From Cytobacillus oceanisediminis (GTDB lineage: Bacteria; Bacillota; Bacilli; Bacillales; Cytobacillaceae): a stretch of 64,000 nt of DNA. Under the pieces are notes generated by a model. It did no database searches and was not told the origin of the DNA. It saw nothing but the letters and a program-made list of their open reading frames with translations. The DNA lies in the NCBI RefSeq assembly GCF_007830235.1, contig NZ_VLKI01000005.1, positions 248,001 to 312,000 of the forward strand, written 5' to 3'. The translations under genes and the position numbers were made by a program. Each line of letters opens with the position of its first letter. Positions within the stretch are counted from its first letter, which is position 1. Below are positions 17,430 to 27,461 of this stretch, in pieces.

Positions 17430-17466
17430 AAAGCAAAGCCAACAGAAGGACGGCTTTGCTTTTTTT
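17430..17466 (+). terminator. Terminator of recA
   Basis: AAAGCAAAGCC and GGCTTTGCTTT, perfect 11-bp stem, loop of 11, seven T. Confidence 0.9.
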
Positions 17467-17643
17467 ATGGATACAGTTTTTTGAGACTTATATAGCAGCT
17501 GTAAACATCAAGAGTTCTAATCAATCAAAATATTAAGAAAAGCCCTTTGTACAACCCCTTGACAATAAAATTCCACAGCTTTACAATTAAACATGTATAT
17601 TTTACATTTTATATGTAAGGAAATATTTTTTTTGAGCTAGACT

Positions 17644-17755
17644 TTTGTCTGGCTTCAGGCTCCATCGGTCCTGAGTTTATAAGCTAATCGCTCTTGAACG
17701 CGATGCGTTACGAGAGCGGCAAATTTATGCTTGCCGCCGATAGGGGTGCCCAATG
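17644..17755. repeat. Dispersed repeat family A, copy 2 (short)
   Basis: Contains TGTCTGGCTTCAGGCTCC, TCGGTCCTGAGTTTATAAGC and TTATGCTTGCCGCCGATAGG, recognisable pieces of the copies at 7085 and 43725 but lacking the right half. It occupies the recA-rny gap, the position where B. subtilis carries pbpX. Confidence 0.55.
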
Positions 17756-17873
17756 TTTTTTTAAGATTGAAACGTTTAAAAGCCTTAGTGCTGTATATTG
17801 AATTGGACAATGTACATGCCGACACTTTAAAAAACGTAACACAAACAAGTTCATAGCAAGAGGAGGTGAAATG

Positions 17874-19436
17874 ATGGATCTTTTAACAGCAATCATCTCC
17901 ATTTTGCTTGGCCTAATCGTCGGTGCTTTTGTTGGCTATTTTGTTCGCAAATCCATTGCTGAAGCTAAAATCGCAGGAGCTAAAGATGCTGCTGAACAGA
18001 TTTTAGAAGACGCAAAGCGGGAGGCAGAGGCTACTAAGAAAGAAGCTCTGCTTGAAGCGAAGGATGAAATTCACAAGCTTCGCACAGATGCGGAAAGTGA
18101 AATTCGTGATCGAAGAAATGAACTGCAAAAACAAGAAAATCGTTTAATGCAAAAAGAAGAGAACCTTGATCGCAAAGATGAAACGTTAGATAAACGTGAA
18201 GCACTTTTAGAAAAGAGGGACGATTCTCTTAGCAAAAGACAACAGCATATTGAAGAGATGGAAAGCAAAGTGGACGAGATGGTTAAAGAACAACAAGCTG
18301 AGCTGGAACGCATCTCAGGCTTAACTCGTGAAGAGGCAAAGTCCATCATTTTAGAGCGCACGGAGCAGGAAGTGGCTCACGATGTCGCCATTATGGTAAA
18401 AGAGAGCGAGATTAGAGCGAAAGAGGACGCAGATAAGAAAGCGAAAGAAATCTTGTCACTGGCTATCCAAAGATGTGCAGCTGACCATGTTGCAGAAACA
18501 ACGGTTTCAGTTGTCAACCTGCCAAATGATGAGATGAAAGGACGCATTATTGGCCGTGAGGGCCGTAATATCCGGACTCTCGAAACTCTGACTGGAATTG
18601 ATCTCATTATCGATGATACACCGGAAGCAGTTATTTTATCCGGTTTTGATCCGATACGCCGTGAGACAGCACGCTTAGCTTTAGACAAACTGGTTCAGGA
18701 CGGTCGCATCCATCCGGCACGGATTGAGGAAATGGTTGATAAAGCCCGCCGTGAAGTGGATGAGCACATCCGTGAAATTGGTGAACAAACAACTTTTGAG
18801 GTTGGCGTTCACGGTCTCCATCCAGATTTGATCAAAATCCTTGGCCGTTTGAAATTCCGTACAAGCTATGGCCAGAATGTGTTAAAGCATTCAATGGAAG
18901 TGGCACAGCTTTCAGGTTTGCTGGCTGCGGAATTGGGACAAGACGAAACATTGGCTCGCCGTGCAGGCTTGCTTCATGATATCGGTAAGGCGATTGACCA
19001 TGAAGTGGAAGGAAGCCATGTTGAAATCGGTGTGGAACTTGCTACCAAGTACAAGGAGCATCCTGTTGTCATCAACAGTATCGCTTCCCACCATGGCGAC
19101 ACAGAGCCGACATCGATCATTGCCGTACTTGTCGCTGCAGCTGATGCTTTATCAGCAGCAAGACCAGGAGCAAGAAGAGAGACACTTGAAAACTATATTC
19201 GCCGTCTTGAAAAGCTTGAAGAGATTTCCGAATCCTACGAGGGCGTTGAAAAATCATTTGCCATTCAAGCTGGACGCGAAATTCGAATTATGGTTAAACC
19301 CGAACAAATTGATGACCTTGAAGCGCATCGTTTGGCCAGGGATATCCGTAAGAAGATTGAAGAAGAACTTGATTATCCAGGTCATATTAAAGTCACGGTT
19401 ATCCGTGAAACAAGGGCCGTTGAATATGCAAAATAA
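17874..19436 (+). CDS. rny: Ribonuclease Y
   Basis: Membrane-anchored endoribonuclease that initiates bulk mRNA decay, 520 residues, the length of the B. subtilis enzyme. Order: N-terminal transmembrane helix (about 1-25), long charged coiled coil (about 30-200), KH RNA-binding domain with the GxxG loop ([12 protein letters not shown], about 220-230), and an HD domain with metal-binding [12 protein letters not shown] followed by [11 protein letters not shown] 17874 is preferred to 17871, being 7 rather than 4 bases from AGGAGG. It is followed by ymdB as in B. subtilis. RicA, encoded at 27.5 kb, belongs to the Y-complex that modulates it. Confidence 0.97.
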   Translation: MDLLTAIISILLGLIVGAFVGYFVRKSIAEAKIAGAKDAAEQILEDAKREAEATKKEALLEAKDEIHKLRTDAESEIRDRRNELQKQENRLMQKEENLDRKDETLDKREALLEKRDDSLSKRQQHIEEMESKVDEMVKEQQAELERISGLTREEAKSIILERTEQEVAHDVAIMVKESEIRAKEDADKKAKEILSLAIQRCAADHVAETTVSVVNLPNDEMKGRIIGREGRNIRTLETLTGIDLIIDDTPEAVILSGFDPIRRETARLALDKLVQDGRIHPARIEEMVDKARREVDEHIREIGEQTTFEVGVHGLHPDLIKILGRLKFRTSYGQNVLKHSMEVAQLSGLLAAELGQDETLARRAGLLHDIGKAIDHEVEGSHVEIGVELATKYKEHPVVINSIASHHGDTEPTSIIAVLVAAADALSAARPGARRETLENYIRRLEKLEEISESYEGVEKSFAIQAGREIRIMVKPEQIDDLEAHRLARDIRKKIEEELDYPGHIKVTVIRETRAVEYAK

Positions 19437-19462
19437 AGCGATGCACATGCATCGCTTTATTT
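19431..19462 (+). terminator. Terminator of rny
   Basis: Perfect 15-bp stem (AAATAAAGCGATGCA) with a two-base loop, overlapping the stop codon, followed by CTTTTT. Confidence 0.85.
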
Positions 19463-19597
19463 CTTTTTATGGGACTGTAGTGCATAATGCAGGAGTAATC
19501 TGTGTTACACTTATAAGAAAGCGAAATAAGGGGCATGCAAATGGCAGGCCTATCATACATACATTATTATAATCAGAAAAGCAGAAAGGGAAATGAT

Positions 19598-20395
19598 ATG
19601 AATATTTTGTTTGTCGGAGATGTAGTAGGCTCCCAGGGACGCGATATGATACGTGAATATGTCCCTAAACTTAAAGAGAAATACCGTCCGCAAATCACCA
19701 TTATTAACGGGGAAAACGCGGCAGGCGGAAAAGGAATCACCGAAAAAATTTATCGCGGCTTTTTGGAGGCAGGCGCACAAGCTGTCACACTCGGAAATCA
19801 CACATGGGATAACAAGGAGATCTTCGAATTTATTGACCGCGCCAAGTATATGGTGCGACCGGCCAATTTTCCTGCGAATAACCCGGGAAAAGGCATGGTA
19901 TTCTTAAAATATAACGCAGAAGAAGTGGCGGTCATCAGTTTGCAGGGCAGAACATTTATGAATACAAGTGATTGCCCGTTCCAGAAAGCAGATGAATTAA
20001 TTAAAGAAGCCCGGGAAAGAACTCCATATATATTTGTTGATTTCCATGCGGAAGCAACCAGTGAAAAGCAGGCAATGGGCTGGTACTTGGACGGAAAAGT
20101 GTCTGCCGTGATTGGAACGCACACGCATGTACAGACAGCAGATAACCGCATTTTGCCTGGCGGGACAGCCTTTATGTCTGATGTAGGCATGACAGGACCT
20201 TATGATGGCATTCTGGGTGTTGAAAAAGAAGCTGTGATCAAAAGATTTCTAACCGGACTGCCGGTCCGCTTTGAAGTTCCTAATGAAGGCAGGACACAAC
20301 TAAGCGCAGCTATCATTGAACTGAACACAAAAACTGGATTGGCCAAAAAAATCGATCGAATTTTAATCAATAATGACCATCCTTTTTATTCTTAA
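19598..20395 (+). CDS. ymdB: YmdB metallophosphoesterase
   Basis: 265-residue calcineurin-like phosphodiesterase; in B. subtilis it hydrolyses 2',3'-cyclic nucleotides and controls the biofilm/motility switch. Metal-binding motifs are present in order: GDVVG near residue 8, NGENAAGG near 37-44, GNHTWDN near 66-72, FHAEATSEK near 149-157 and GTHTHVQTAD near 174-183. ATG 19598 with AAAGGGA 6 bases upstream is chosen; the longer in-frame extension back to 19535 has no ribosome binding site at its start. Conserved rny-ymdB-spoVS order. Confidence 0.93.
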   Translation: MNILFVGDVVGSQGRDMIREYVPKLKEKYRPQITIINGENAAGGKGITEKIYRGFLEAGAQAVTLGNHTWDNKEIFEFIDRAKYMVRPANFPANNPGKGMVFLKYNAEEVAVISLQGRTFMNTSDCPFQKADELIKEARERTPYIFVDFHAEATSEKQAMGWYLDGKVSAVIGTHTHVQTADNRILPGGTAFMSDVGMTGPYDGILGVEKEAVIKRFLTGLPVRFEVPNEGRTQLSAAIIELNTKTGLAKKIDRILINNDHPFYS

Positions 20396-20436
20396 AAAAC
20401 TGACTGCATTCGGATTCCTTCCGGATGCAGTTTTTA
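20396..20436 (+). terminator. Terminator of ymdB
   Basis: ACTGCATTCGGA pairs with TCCGGATGCAGT (one G-T) and flanking A/T tracts extend the stem before TTTTT. Confidence 0.85.
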
Positions 20437-20469
20437 TTTTGGCTTCCTGAAAGGCGGTCAGATTGGGGA

Positions 20470-20605
20470 GTTGTGCAAAAAAGTGCAAAAGTGGTTCATA
20501 TAATCAAAAAGTTGAACGTAAAATGGATGAAGTGGTTCATTTTTTTTTAAGTTGAACGTAAATTGGCTGAAGTGATTCATAAATTTTAAAAAGTGAAACG
20601 ATTCC
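20470..20605. repeat. Degenerate tandem array, ~41-bp unit, three copies
   Basis: Three successive units begin AAGTGGTTCAT, AAGTGGTTCAT and AAGTGATTCAT, each followed about 20 bases on by AAGTTGAACGTAAA (third copy AAGTGAAACG). Unit lengths are 41, 40 and about 42. It lies just beyond the ymdB terminator and has no coding potential. Confidence 0.7.
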
Positions 20606-21120
20606 GGCTCGAATGATGCAAAAACGTGAAAGACAGATTCAAAAGACTGTTAAAGACACGTGATACACAGCTAATTTCCTGAAAGGGGCATAAGATTTAA
20701 AAAAACAGCTTAAAAATTTGATTTCATGAATTTTCTAGATTGAAACTTAAATGGGCTGCCAGTTATTTTTATTCAGCATGTAACTTACCGATTTACAGTT
20801 TACCTAGCAGTTCCAGGAATTATCTAAAACCTATTTCTCATTATATTGGACATCTGCACTTTTCGCCGAAAAATCACCGCTGACATCCCACCCCAAAAAA
20901 TAAAATAAGCCTAAATCTTTGCTTTTTTTGTCCAAGCCGGAATATGTGTTTTCAATACTGAATATAGTAGCAATGGAATGATATATATACCTGATGCTAA
21001 ATTCCATCAAAGCAATCGTGTGTAAGCCCGAATAGAAAGATTAAAGGGTATAAGCCCTTAAGTAAGGCTTTTAGCCTAATTGAAGGGCAGCCAGCGCTTT
21101 GAGCAGGGCATGCAGGAGGG
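20606..21120. other. Intergenic region upstream of spoVS
   Basis: AT-rich spacer; spoVS in B. subtilis is SigH-controlled, but no confident SigH pair could be picked by eye. A small inverted repeat (AAGCCCTTAAGTAAGGCTT, near 21052-21070) precedes the gene. Confidence 0.4.
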
Positions 21121-21142
21121 GTAAAACGAGGAGGAGCTAGGA

Positions 21143-21403
21143 ATGGAAATATTAAAAGTTTCAGCAAAATCTAATCCTAATTCTGTAGCTGGTGCGCTTG
21201 CTGGGGTTCTTCGCGAAAGAGGAAGTGCAGAAATCCAGGCAATTGGTGCGGGTGCATTGAACCAGGCTGTTAAGGCAGTAGCGATCGCAAGAGGATTCGT
21301 AGCGCCTAGCGGAGTGGATTTAATTTGTATCCCGGCATTCACGGATATTCTGATTGATGGTGAAGAGCGGACAGCAATCAAACTGATTGTGGAACCACGG
21401 TAG
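21143..21403 (+). CDS. spoVS: Stage V sporulation protein S
   Basis: 86-residue Alba-like nucleic-acid-binding protein (MEILKVSAKSNPNSVAGALAGVLRERG...), near-invariant in Bacillaceae. Needed for progression past stage V of sporulation and influencing septation; likely acts by binding nucleic acid. ATG 21143 with AGGAGGAG upstream. Downstream lies repeat C1 and then a strong terminator at 21687. Confidence 0.96.
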   Translation: MEILKVSAKSNPNSVAGALAGVLRERGSAEIQAIGAGALNQAVKAVAIARGFVAPSGVDLICIPAFTDILIDGEERTAIKLIVEPR

Positions 21404-21460
21404 CCAAAAGGCTGCAGAATTAGGAGTCATCCATTGTCATAAGCATAAGTTAGCATTGTA

Positions 21461-21667
21461 TAAGGTGAAACGTCCATCAGTGAGGTTTTTTCACTGATGG
21501 TTAGTTGAGGCCCGCACGATGCGGGTCACTCAGACGTTGCCGCAGGACGTGTCGTTTTTAGTCAGAGTTCTGATAATGGGACATTTACAGGCAGTTGATC
21601 CCCCTATTTTATTCTTAATGGAAGTGCAATACTTTAATGGGGTCATACTGCCCGTAAATGCGGGATA
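21461..21667 (-). repeat. Dispersed structured repeat family C, copy 1 (long form)
   Basis: Reverse complement of the copy at 40390-40605. It carries hairpins CATCAGT...ACTGATG and GCCCGCA-CGA-TGCGGGT, the module CAGACGTTGCCGCAGGACGTG (21531-21563), and paired ends CAGTTGATCCCCC / GGGGTCATACTGCCCG. The regular series of hairpins suggests a folded RNA or a mobile repeat. Confidence 0.7.
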
Positions 21668-21686
21668 ATTTCAGGCTAATCAATAA

Positions 21687-21723
21687 AACCTGTTTGCAGC
21701 ATAGGCAAACAGGTTCTTTTTTT
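21687..21723 (+). terminator. Strong terminator before the dipeptidase gene
   Basis: AACCTGTTTGC-N7-GCAAACAGGTT, perfect 11-bp stem, C then seven T. It probably ends transcription from spoVS through repeat C1. Confidence 0.88.
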
Positions 21724-21765
21724 AATAAGATAAGGCTATTGAGAAAAAGGAGAGGAAGACAGCTA

Positions 21766-22689
21766 ATGAAAATCTTTGATGCGCATTGTGATGTCCTTTA
21801 TAAAATGTTTATGGATCGGGAGATAGATTTTAAGGATTCAGGCAAGCTGCAGGTAAATCTTGAAGGGCTGCAGGGTTCGCAGCTAAAGGTCCAGTGCTTT
21901 GCCATATATGTTCCGGAGTCTGTCCATCCTGAAATGAAATTCAATGCTGCTTTGTATATGGTCGATCTATTTTATGAAAAAGTGCTTAAAGCTTATCCGC
22001 AAGTGAAGCTTATTTCCAGCCGCCAGGATATCGACAGGTTAAAGGATGATGAGATAGGAGCTGTACTCACATTGGAGGGGTGTGACGCGGTCGGGTGTGA
22101 TCTTCTTAAGTTGAAAACACTTCTCAGGCTGGGCGTTTCATCAGTGGGCTTGACTTGGAATTATGGAAACTGTGCAGCGGACGGCGTCATGGAAGAAAGG
22201 GGAGCCGGATTGTCCTCTTTTGGCAAGCAAGTGGTCTCTGTATTAAATGCTGCTGAAGCTTGGTGTGATGTATCGCATCTTTCTGAGCGGGGATTCTGGG
22301 ATGTGATGGAATGGGGCGATTTTCCTTTTGCATCCCATTCGAACTGCTATTCGCTTTGTCCTCACCCCCGAAATTTAAGTAATGAGCAAATTGAAGCACT
22401 GATTGAAAGAGATAGTGTCTTGGGGATCACGTTTGTGACCGAATTTTTATCAGGCAAACAAACTGCAACGATTACAGATATATTAAGGCACCTTGAACAT
22501 GTGTGTTCACTTGGGGGAGAAAACCACGTCGGCTTCGGTTCTGATTTTGACGGTACAGATGGGCGGGTGCAAGGGTTGGAGAATGCAAGAAAATACGATT
22601 ACCTGATGAACGAACTCACAAAATACTATACTGATATACAGGCTGAAAAGTTTTTATTTCTGAATTTTTATAACCGGTTTCCAAGGTGA
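21766..22689 (+). CDS. Membrane dipeptidase-like protein (peptidase M19)
   Basis: 307-residue zinc dipeptidase of the renal dipeptidase family, a TIM-barrel amidohydrolase. The first metal motif DAHCD is at residues 5-9; further conserved segments are LTLEGCDAVG (about 105-115), DVSHLSERGFWDV (about 169-181), FASHSNCYSL (a metal His) and GFGSDFDGTDG (about 261-271). ATG 21766 has AAAAGGAGAGGA upstream. It stands where B. subtilis has tdh-kbl. Expected to cleave dipeptides, possibly with D-residues; the physiological substrate is unknown. Confidence 0.87.
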   Translation: MKIFDAHCDVLYKMFMDREIDFKDSGKLQVNLEGLQGSQLKVQCFAIYVPESVHPEMKFNAALYMVDLFYEKVLKAYPQVKLISSRQDIDRLKDDEIGAVLTLEGCDAVGCDLLKLKTLLRLGVSSVGLTWNYGNCAADGVMEERGAGLSSFGKQVVSVLNAAEAWCDVSHLSERGFWDVMEWGDFPFASHSNCYSLCPHPRNLSNEQIEALIERDSVLGITFVTEFLSGKQTATITDILRHLEHVCSLGGENHVGFGSDFDGTDGRVQGLENARKYDYLMNELTKYYTDIQAEKFLFLNFYNRFPR

Positions 22690-22846
22690 AAATATTAAAA
22701 AAACAGTATTACAAGGGTTTGCATGTGCCAGTCCAACCTGAAAAAAATCAATCTATTTATCATTTTTCAAAAAATAAAAAAATATTCATCTTTTAGCCAA
22801 TAAATATTCAGAAAGGGTTGCTTTTTTAGACACATAGGTCTAGAAT

Positions 22847-22860
22847 TGAAAGCGTTTAGT
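22847..22860. promoter_or_regulatory. Possible CcpA cre site upstream of korAB
   Basis: TGAAAGCGTTTAGT matches the catabolite-response consensus TGWAANCGNTNWCA except at the last two positions. It lies 130 bases before korA. CcpA control is inference. Confidence 0.35.
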
Positions 22861-22989
22861 ACCCATTCATCTTCCAAAAAATAGCCGAAACATAAGGGTT
22901 AAACCATCAGGAGGACTGGACAAGTACTACACTTATATTAATGAAACGTTTTTACATAATTTCTTAACGTAACTAAAGGGGTGTAAGAC

Positions 22990-24726
22990 ATGATCAATCA
23001 ACTTTCATGGAAAGTTGGAGGACAGCAAGGGGAAGGTATTGAGAGTACCGGAGAAATTTTTTCCATTGCATTAAATCGTTTAGGCTACTACCTGTACGGT
23101 TACCGCCACTTTTCATCACGCATTAAGGGCGGGCACACGAATAATAAGATTCGCGTAAGCACGTCACAAATTCGCTCAATTTCGGACGATTTAGATATTC
23201 TGGTAGCTTTTGACCAGGAAACAATTGATTTAAACTACAAAGAACTTCATGATAAAGGGATCATGATTGCAGATGCAAAGTTTGATCCTAAACAGCCAGA
23301 AGATACGAAAGCAGCATTGTATGCGGTTCCATTTACAGAGATTGCTACAGAACTAGGAACATCCCTAATGAAAAACATGGTTGCCGTTGGAGCAACATGT
23401 GCAGTGCTAAACTTAGATATTAAAGTATTTGAAGAAGTTGTTCAAGAGATTTTTGGACGCAAGGGACAGCAAGTTGTGGACAAGAACATGGAAGCAATCC
23501 AGGCTGGCTTTGACTTCATGAAAGAAAAACTTAGCGATGATGTAGAATTAATGGAGCTTGAAAAAGCAGATGGCATGAAGCGTTTATTCATGATCGGAAA
23601 CGATGCGATCGCTCTTGGAGCACTTGCAGCTGGATGCCGTTTCATGGCAGCTTATCCAATCACACCTGCTTCCGAAATCATGGAATATTTGATTAAGAAG
23701 CTTCCAGCGCTTGGCGGATCTGTTATCCAGACAGAAGACGAAATCGCCGCAGCTACTATGGCAATCGGTGCCAACTACGCGGGAGTTCGTGCTCTTACAG
23801 CATCTGCTGGTCCTGGTCTTTCTCTTAAAATGGAAGCAATCGGCCTGTCAGGCATTACAGAAACTCCGCTTGTCATTGTTGATACTCAGCGTGGAGGCCC
23901 TTCAACAGGACTTCCTACTAAACAGGAACAATCAGACTTAATGGCAATGATTTATGGTACACATGGTGAGATTCCAAAAATCGTTCTTGCTCCAAGTACT
24001 GTACAGGAAGCATTCTATGATACTGCAGAAGCATTCAACCTTGCTGAAGAATATCAGTGCCCTGTTATTGTTCTTTCAGATTTGCAGCTTTCTCTTGGAA
24101 AGCAAACAGTGGAGCCGCTTGATTTCAGCAAAGTGGAAATCCGCCGCGGAAAGCTTGCAACAGAAGAGCTTCCTGAAATTGAAAACAAAGGCTACTTCAA
24201 GCGTTTTGAGGTTACAGAAGATGGAGTTTCTCCTCGTGTAATCCCTGGCATGAAAAACGGTATCCACCATGTTACCGGTGTTGAGCACGACGAGACTGGA
24301 AAACCTTCAGAATCAGCTGCTAACCGGAACGCGCAAATGGATAAGCGTTTCCGTAAAATTGAAAACATCAAATTCAATACACCAGTTCACAAGAATGCTC
24401 CTCACGAAGAAGCAGACTTGTTAATCGTAGGTTTCAACTCAACTCGCGGCGCTATTGAAGAAGCAATGGGCCGCCTGGAAAAAGATGGCGTTAAAGTTAA
24501 CCATGCACAAGTTCGCTTAATTCATCCATTCCCTGCAGATGAATTATTGCCGCTTGTGAAATCTGCTAAGAAAATCGCTGTAGTCGAAAACAATGCTACA
24601 GGGCAATTAGCAAATATCATGAAGATGAACGTCGGACATGCTGAGAAAGTTCACAAGCTATTAAAATACGACGGAAATCCATTCTTGCCACATGAAATTC
24701 ACACAAAATGCAAGGAGTTGTTCTAG
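22990..24726 (+). CDS. korA: 2-oxoacid:acceptor oxidoreductase, alpha (fused gamma-alpha) subunit
   Basis: 578-residue subunit of a ferredoxin-dependent 2-oxoacid oxidoreductase, most likely 2-oxoglutarate type. The N-terminal ~180 residues are the gamma domain (VGGQQGEGIESTGEIFS; RHFSSRIKGGHTNNKIRVS). The alpha domain begins at GNDAIALGALAAGCRFMAAYPITPASEIMEYL, with TEDEIAAATMAIGANYAGVRA and GLSLKMEAIGLSGITETPLVIVDTQRGGPSTGLPTK. ATG 22990 with AAAGGGGTG 6 bases upstream. The stop abuts the korB start, so the subunits are co-translated. Gives reduced ferredoxin and succinyl-CoA, an alternative to the NAD-linked dehydrogenase. Confidence 0.92.
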   Translation: MINQLSWKVGGQQGEGIESTGEIFSIALNRLGYYLYGYRHFSSRIKGGHTNNKIRVSTSQIRSISDDLDILVAFDQETIDLNYKELHDKGIMIADAKFDPKQPEDTKAALYAVPFTEIATELGTSLMKNMVAVGATCAVLNLDIKVFEEVVQEIFGRKGQQVVDKNMEAIQAGFDFMKEKLSDDVELMELEKADGMKRLFMIGNDAIALGALAAGCRFMAAYPITPASEIMEYLIKKLPALGGSVIQTEDEIAAATMAIGANYAGVRALTASAGPGLSLKMEAIGLSGITETPLVIVDTQRGGPSTGLPTKQEQSDLMAMIYGTHGEIPKIVLAPSTVQEAFYDTAEAFNLAEEYQCPVIVLSDLQLSLGKQTVEPLDFSKVEIRRGKLATEELPEIENKGYFKRFEVTEDGVSPRVIPGMKNGIHHVTGVEHDETGKPSESAANRNAQMDKRFRKIENIKFNTPVHKNAPHEEADLLIVGFNSTRGAIEEAMGRLEKDGVKVNHAQVRLIHPFPADELLPLVKSAKKIAVVENNATGQLANIMKMNVGHAEKVHKLLKYDGNPFLPHEIHTKCKELF

Positions 24727-25593
24727 ATGGCCACATTTAAAGATTTTAGAAATAATGTAAAACCAAACTGGTGCCCAGGCTGTGGGGACTTCTCCGTGCA
24801 GGCGGCGATTCAGCGTGCGGCAGCTAATGTTGGTTTAGAGCCTGAAAACTTAGCGGTTGTTTCTGGTATCGGGTGTTCCGGACGTATTTCCGGTTATATA
24901 AATTCATACGGCTTCCACGGCATCCATGGACGTTCATTGCCAATCGCCCAGGGTGTTAAAATGGCTAACCGCGATCTAACTGTTATTGCTTCCGGCGGTG
25001 ACGGGGATGGATTCGCAATCGGTATGGGCCATACGATACATGCGATCCGCCGTAATGTAAATATTACTTATATCGTTATGGATAACCAGATCTATGGTTT
25101 AACAAAAGGACAAACTTCACCGCGTTCTGCGGCTGGTTTCAAAACGAAGTCAACACCTCAAGGTTCCATTGAGCAGGCTATTTCTCCAATGGAAATGGCG
25201 CTAACAGCAGGGGCGACTTTCGTTGCTCAAAGCTTCTCAACAGACTTAAAAGATTTGACTGCATTAATTGAAGCAGGAATCCAGCATGATGGATTCTCTT
25301 TAATCAACGTATTCAGCCCATGTGTTACTTATAACAAAGTAAACACTTATGACTGGTTCAAAGAGAACCTTACTAAATTAAGCGACATCGAAGGCTATGA
25401 CAATTCCAATCGTGAATTGGCTATGCAGACGCTTATGAAGCACGACGGCTTATTAACAGGCTTAATCTATCAGAATACTGAGCGCAAATCTTACCAGGAA
25501 TTGCTTTCAGGATACTCTGAAACTCCTTTATCAAAAGCTGACCTTAACCTTGACCAGGCTCACTTTGATAAACTTGCAGCTGAATTTATGTAA
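24727..25593 (+). CDS. korB: 2-oxoacid:acceptor oxidoreductase, beta (TPP) subunit
   Basis: 288-residue thiamine diphosphate subunit partnering KorA. WCPGCGDFSVQ near the N-terminus carries the CxxC of the family, GIGCSGRISGYINSYGFHGIHGR is the substrate/TPP region, and GGDGDGFAIGMGHTIHAIRRN with YIVMDNQIYGLTKGQTSP is the Mg-TPP motif. No separate ferredoxin domain is present, so electrons must pass to an external ferredoxin. ATG 24727 follows directly after the korA TAG. A terminator closes the pair. Confidence 0.93.
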   Translation: MATFKDFRNNVKPNWCPGCGDFSVQAAIQRAAANVGLEPENLAVVSGIGCSGRISGYINSYGFHGIHGRSLPIAQGVKMANRDLTVIASGGDGDGFAIGMGHTIHAIRRNVNITYIVMDNQIYGLTKGQTSPRSAAGFKTKSTPQGSIEQAISPMEMALTAGATFVAQSFSTDLKDLTALIEAGIQHDGFSLINVFSPCVTYNKVNTYDWFKENLTKLSDIEGYDNSNRELAMQTLMKHDGLLTGLIYQNTERKSYQELLSGYSETPLSKADLNLDQAHFDKLAAEFM

Positions 25594-25599
25594 TAAGAT

Positions 25600-25627
25600 G
25601 AAGTCCGGGTTCCCGGGCTTCTTTTTT
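25600..25627 (+). terminator. Terminator of korAB
   Basis: GAAGTCCGGG and CCCGGGCTTC (one G-T pair) with a two-base loop, followed by six T. Confidence 0.85.
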
Positions 25628-25912
25628 ATGTATCTCAATTTTTTAGTATATGTGACGATTATCACGCCATAAAAACCAAAATTAGTCTACTATTAGTATT
25701 TATGCAGGATTAAAAGTATCCCTGATTGTACATAGATGTAATAGCTGCCTGATGAGAGGCAGGATACGGTTTTCTATTGTTTTAACCGGGCGGAACCCTT
25801 ATACTATAATAATGTGCATATGTATAAATTCCATTGCTGCACATTCCATTAATATGGCTGAAAATTGAGTTGAAATGATAGATGCTTACTCAAAGAAAGA
25901 GAAAGGGGATAA
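25628..25912. other. Intergenic region upstream of miaB
   Basis: 285 bases with a small hairpin (TGCCTGATGAGAGGCA, 25747-25762) and a consensus -10 TATAAT at 25805-25810 about 105 bases before miaB, but no clear -35. No other feature seen. Confidence 0.4.
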
Positions 25913-25915
25913 ATG

Positions 25916-27460
25916 ATGAACGAAAAACAACGTTTAGAAGGTCAGCAAGTGCAAACAGCAAATCCTTCGGACAAAAAATCCGAGAAGGATTACAGCAAGT
26001 ACTTTGAAACAGTTTATACTCCTCCTTCCTTAAAGGAAGCGAAAAAACGCGGAAAAGAAGAAGTTAAATACCATAAAGATTTTGACATTCCGGAAGAATT
26101 TCTTGGAATGGGCAAAGGCCGCAGATTCTATATCCGCACGTACGGCTGCCAAATGAATGAACATGATACAGAAGTTATGGCTGGGATTTTCCTTGGCCTT
26201 GGCTATGAACCAACAGATACAGTGGAAGACGCCAACGTAATCTTGCTTAACACATGTGCAATACGTGAAAATGCAGAGAATAAAGTGTTCGGCGAGCTGG
26301 GTCATCTTAAGCATTTGAAAAAAGAAAACCCGGATGTCCTGATAGGTGTTTGCGGATGTATGTCCCAGGAAGAATCCGTTGTGAATAAAATTCTTAAAAC
26401 CTATAACCAGGTTGACATGATTTTCGGAACTCACAATATCCACCGCCTGCCAAACATTCTTCAAGAAGCCTATATGTCCAAAGAGATGGTTATTGAAGTA
26501 TGGTCTAAAGAGGGAGATGTTATTGAGAACCTTCCGAAAGTACGCCGCGGCAATATTAAAGCATGGGTAAACATTATGTATGGCTGCGATAAATTCTGTA
26601 CGTACTGCATCGTCCCTTATACACGCGGTAAAGAACGCAGCCGCCGCCCTGAGGATATTATACAGGAAGTGCGCCAATTGGCCGCGCAGGGCTACCAGGA
26701 AATTACCCTTCTTGGGCAAAACGTAAACGCGTACGGCAAAGATTTTGAGGACATGAAATACGGCCTTGGCGATTTAATGGATGAAATCCGCAAAATCGAC
26801 ATTCCGCGCATCCGCTTTACAACAAGCCATCCTCGTGACTTTGATGATCATCTGATTGAAGTGCTCGCAAAAGGCGGCAATCTTGTCGAGCACATTCATC
26901 TGCCTGTACAGTCAGGTTCAACAGATGTATTGAAAATCATGGCACGGAAATATACAAGGGAACAATATTTAGAGCTTGTTCGTAAAATAAAAGCAGCTAT
27001 TCCTGAAGCAACTTTTACAACCGATATCATTGTCGGCTATCCAAACGAAACAGAAGAGCAATTTGAAGAAACACTTTCCCTGTATCGTGAGGTAGGTTTC
27101 GAATCTGCTTATACGTTCATTTACTCACCGCGTGAGGGCACGCCTGCTGCCAAAATGGTGGATAATGTGCCTATGGAAGTGAAAAAAGAGCGTCTACAGC
27201 GCCTGAATGCTCTTGTTAATGAACTTTCTGCTGAAGCGATGAAAAAATATCAGGATCTGGTTGTCGAAGTTCTTGTTGAAGGGGAAAGCAAAAACAATCC
27301 GGATATTCTTGCAGGCTACACAAGAAAGAACAAACTGGTTAACTTTAAAGGGCCAAAAACAGCCATTGGCAAGCTTGTTAAAGTAAAAGTAACAGATGCG
27401 AAGACATGGTCCCTAAACGGAGAAATGATTGAAGAACTAGACGCGGTTGAGGTGAAGTAA
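25916..27460 (+). CDS. miaB: tRNA-2-methylthio-N6-dimethylallyladenosine synthase MiaB
   Basis: Radical-SAM methylthiotransferase that adds a methylthio group to i6A37 of tRNAs, the step after MiaA (38.99 kb in this window). 514 residues. N-terminal UPF0004 domain with three cluster cysteines in [23 protein letters not shown] and [10 protein letters not shown]; radical SAM motif [12 protein letters not shown]-terminal TRAM domain ([21 protein letters not shown]...). ATG 25916 is preferred to 25913 for spacing from AAAGGGG. ricA starts one base after its stop. Confidence 0.96.
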   Translation: MNEKQRLEGQQVQTANPSDKKSEKDYSKYFETVYTPPSLKEAKKRGKEEVKYHKDFDIPEEFLGMGKGRRFYIRTYGCQMNEHDTEVMAGIFLGLGYEPTDTVEDANVILLNTCAIRENAENKVFGELGHLKHLKKENPDVLIGVCGCMSQEESVVNKILKTYNQVDMIFGTHNIHRLPNILQEAYMSKEMVIEVWSKEGDVIENLPKVRRGNIKAWVNIMYGCDKFCTYCIVPYTRGKERSRRPEDIIQEVRQLAAQGYQEITLLGQNVNAYGKDFEDMKYGLGDLMDEIRKIDIPRIRFTTSHPRDFDDHLIEVLAKGGNLVEHIHLPVQSGSTDVLKIMARKYTREQYLELVRKIKAAIPEATFTTDIIVGYPNETEEQFEETLSLYREVGFESAYTFIYSPREGTPAAKMVDNVPMEVKKERLQRLNALVNELSAEAMKKYQDLVVEVLVEGESKNNPDILAGYTRKNKLVNFKGPKTAIGKLVKVKVTDAKTWSLNGEMIEELDAVEVK

Positions 27461-27461
27461 T

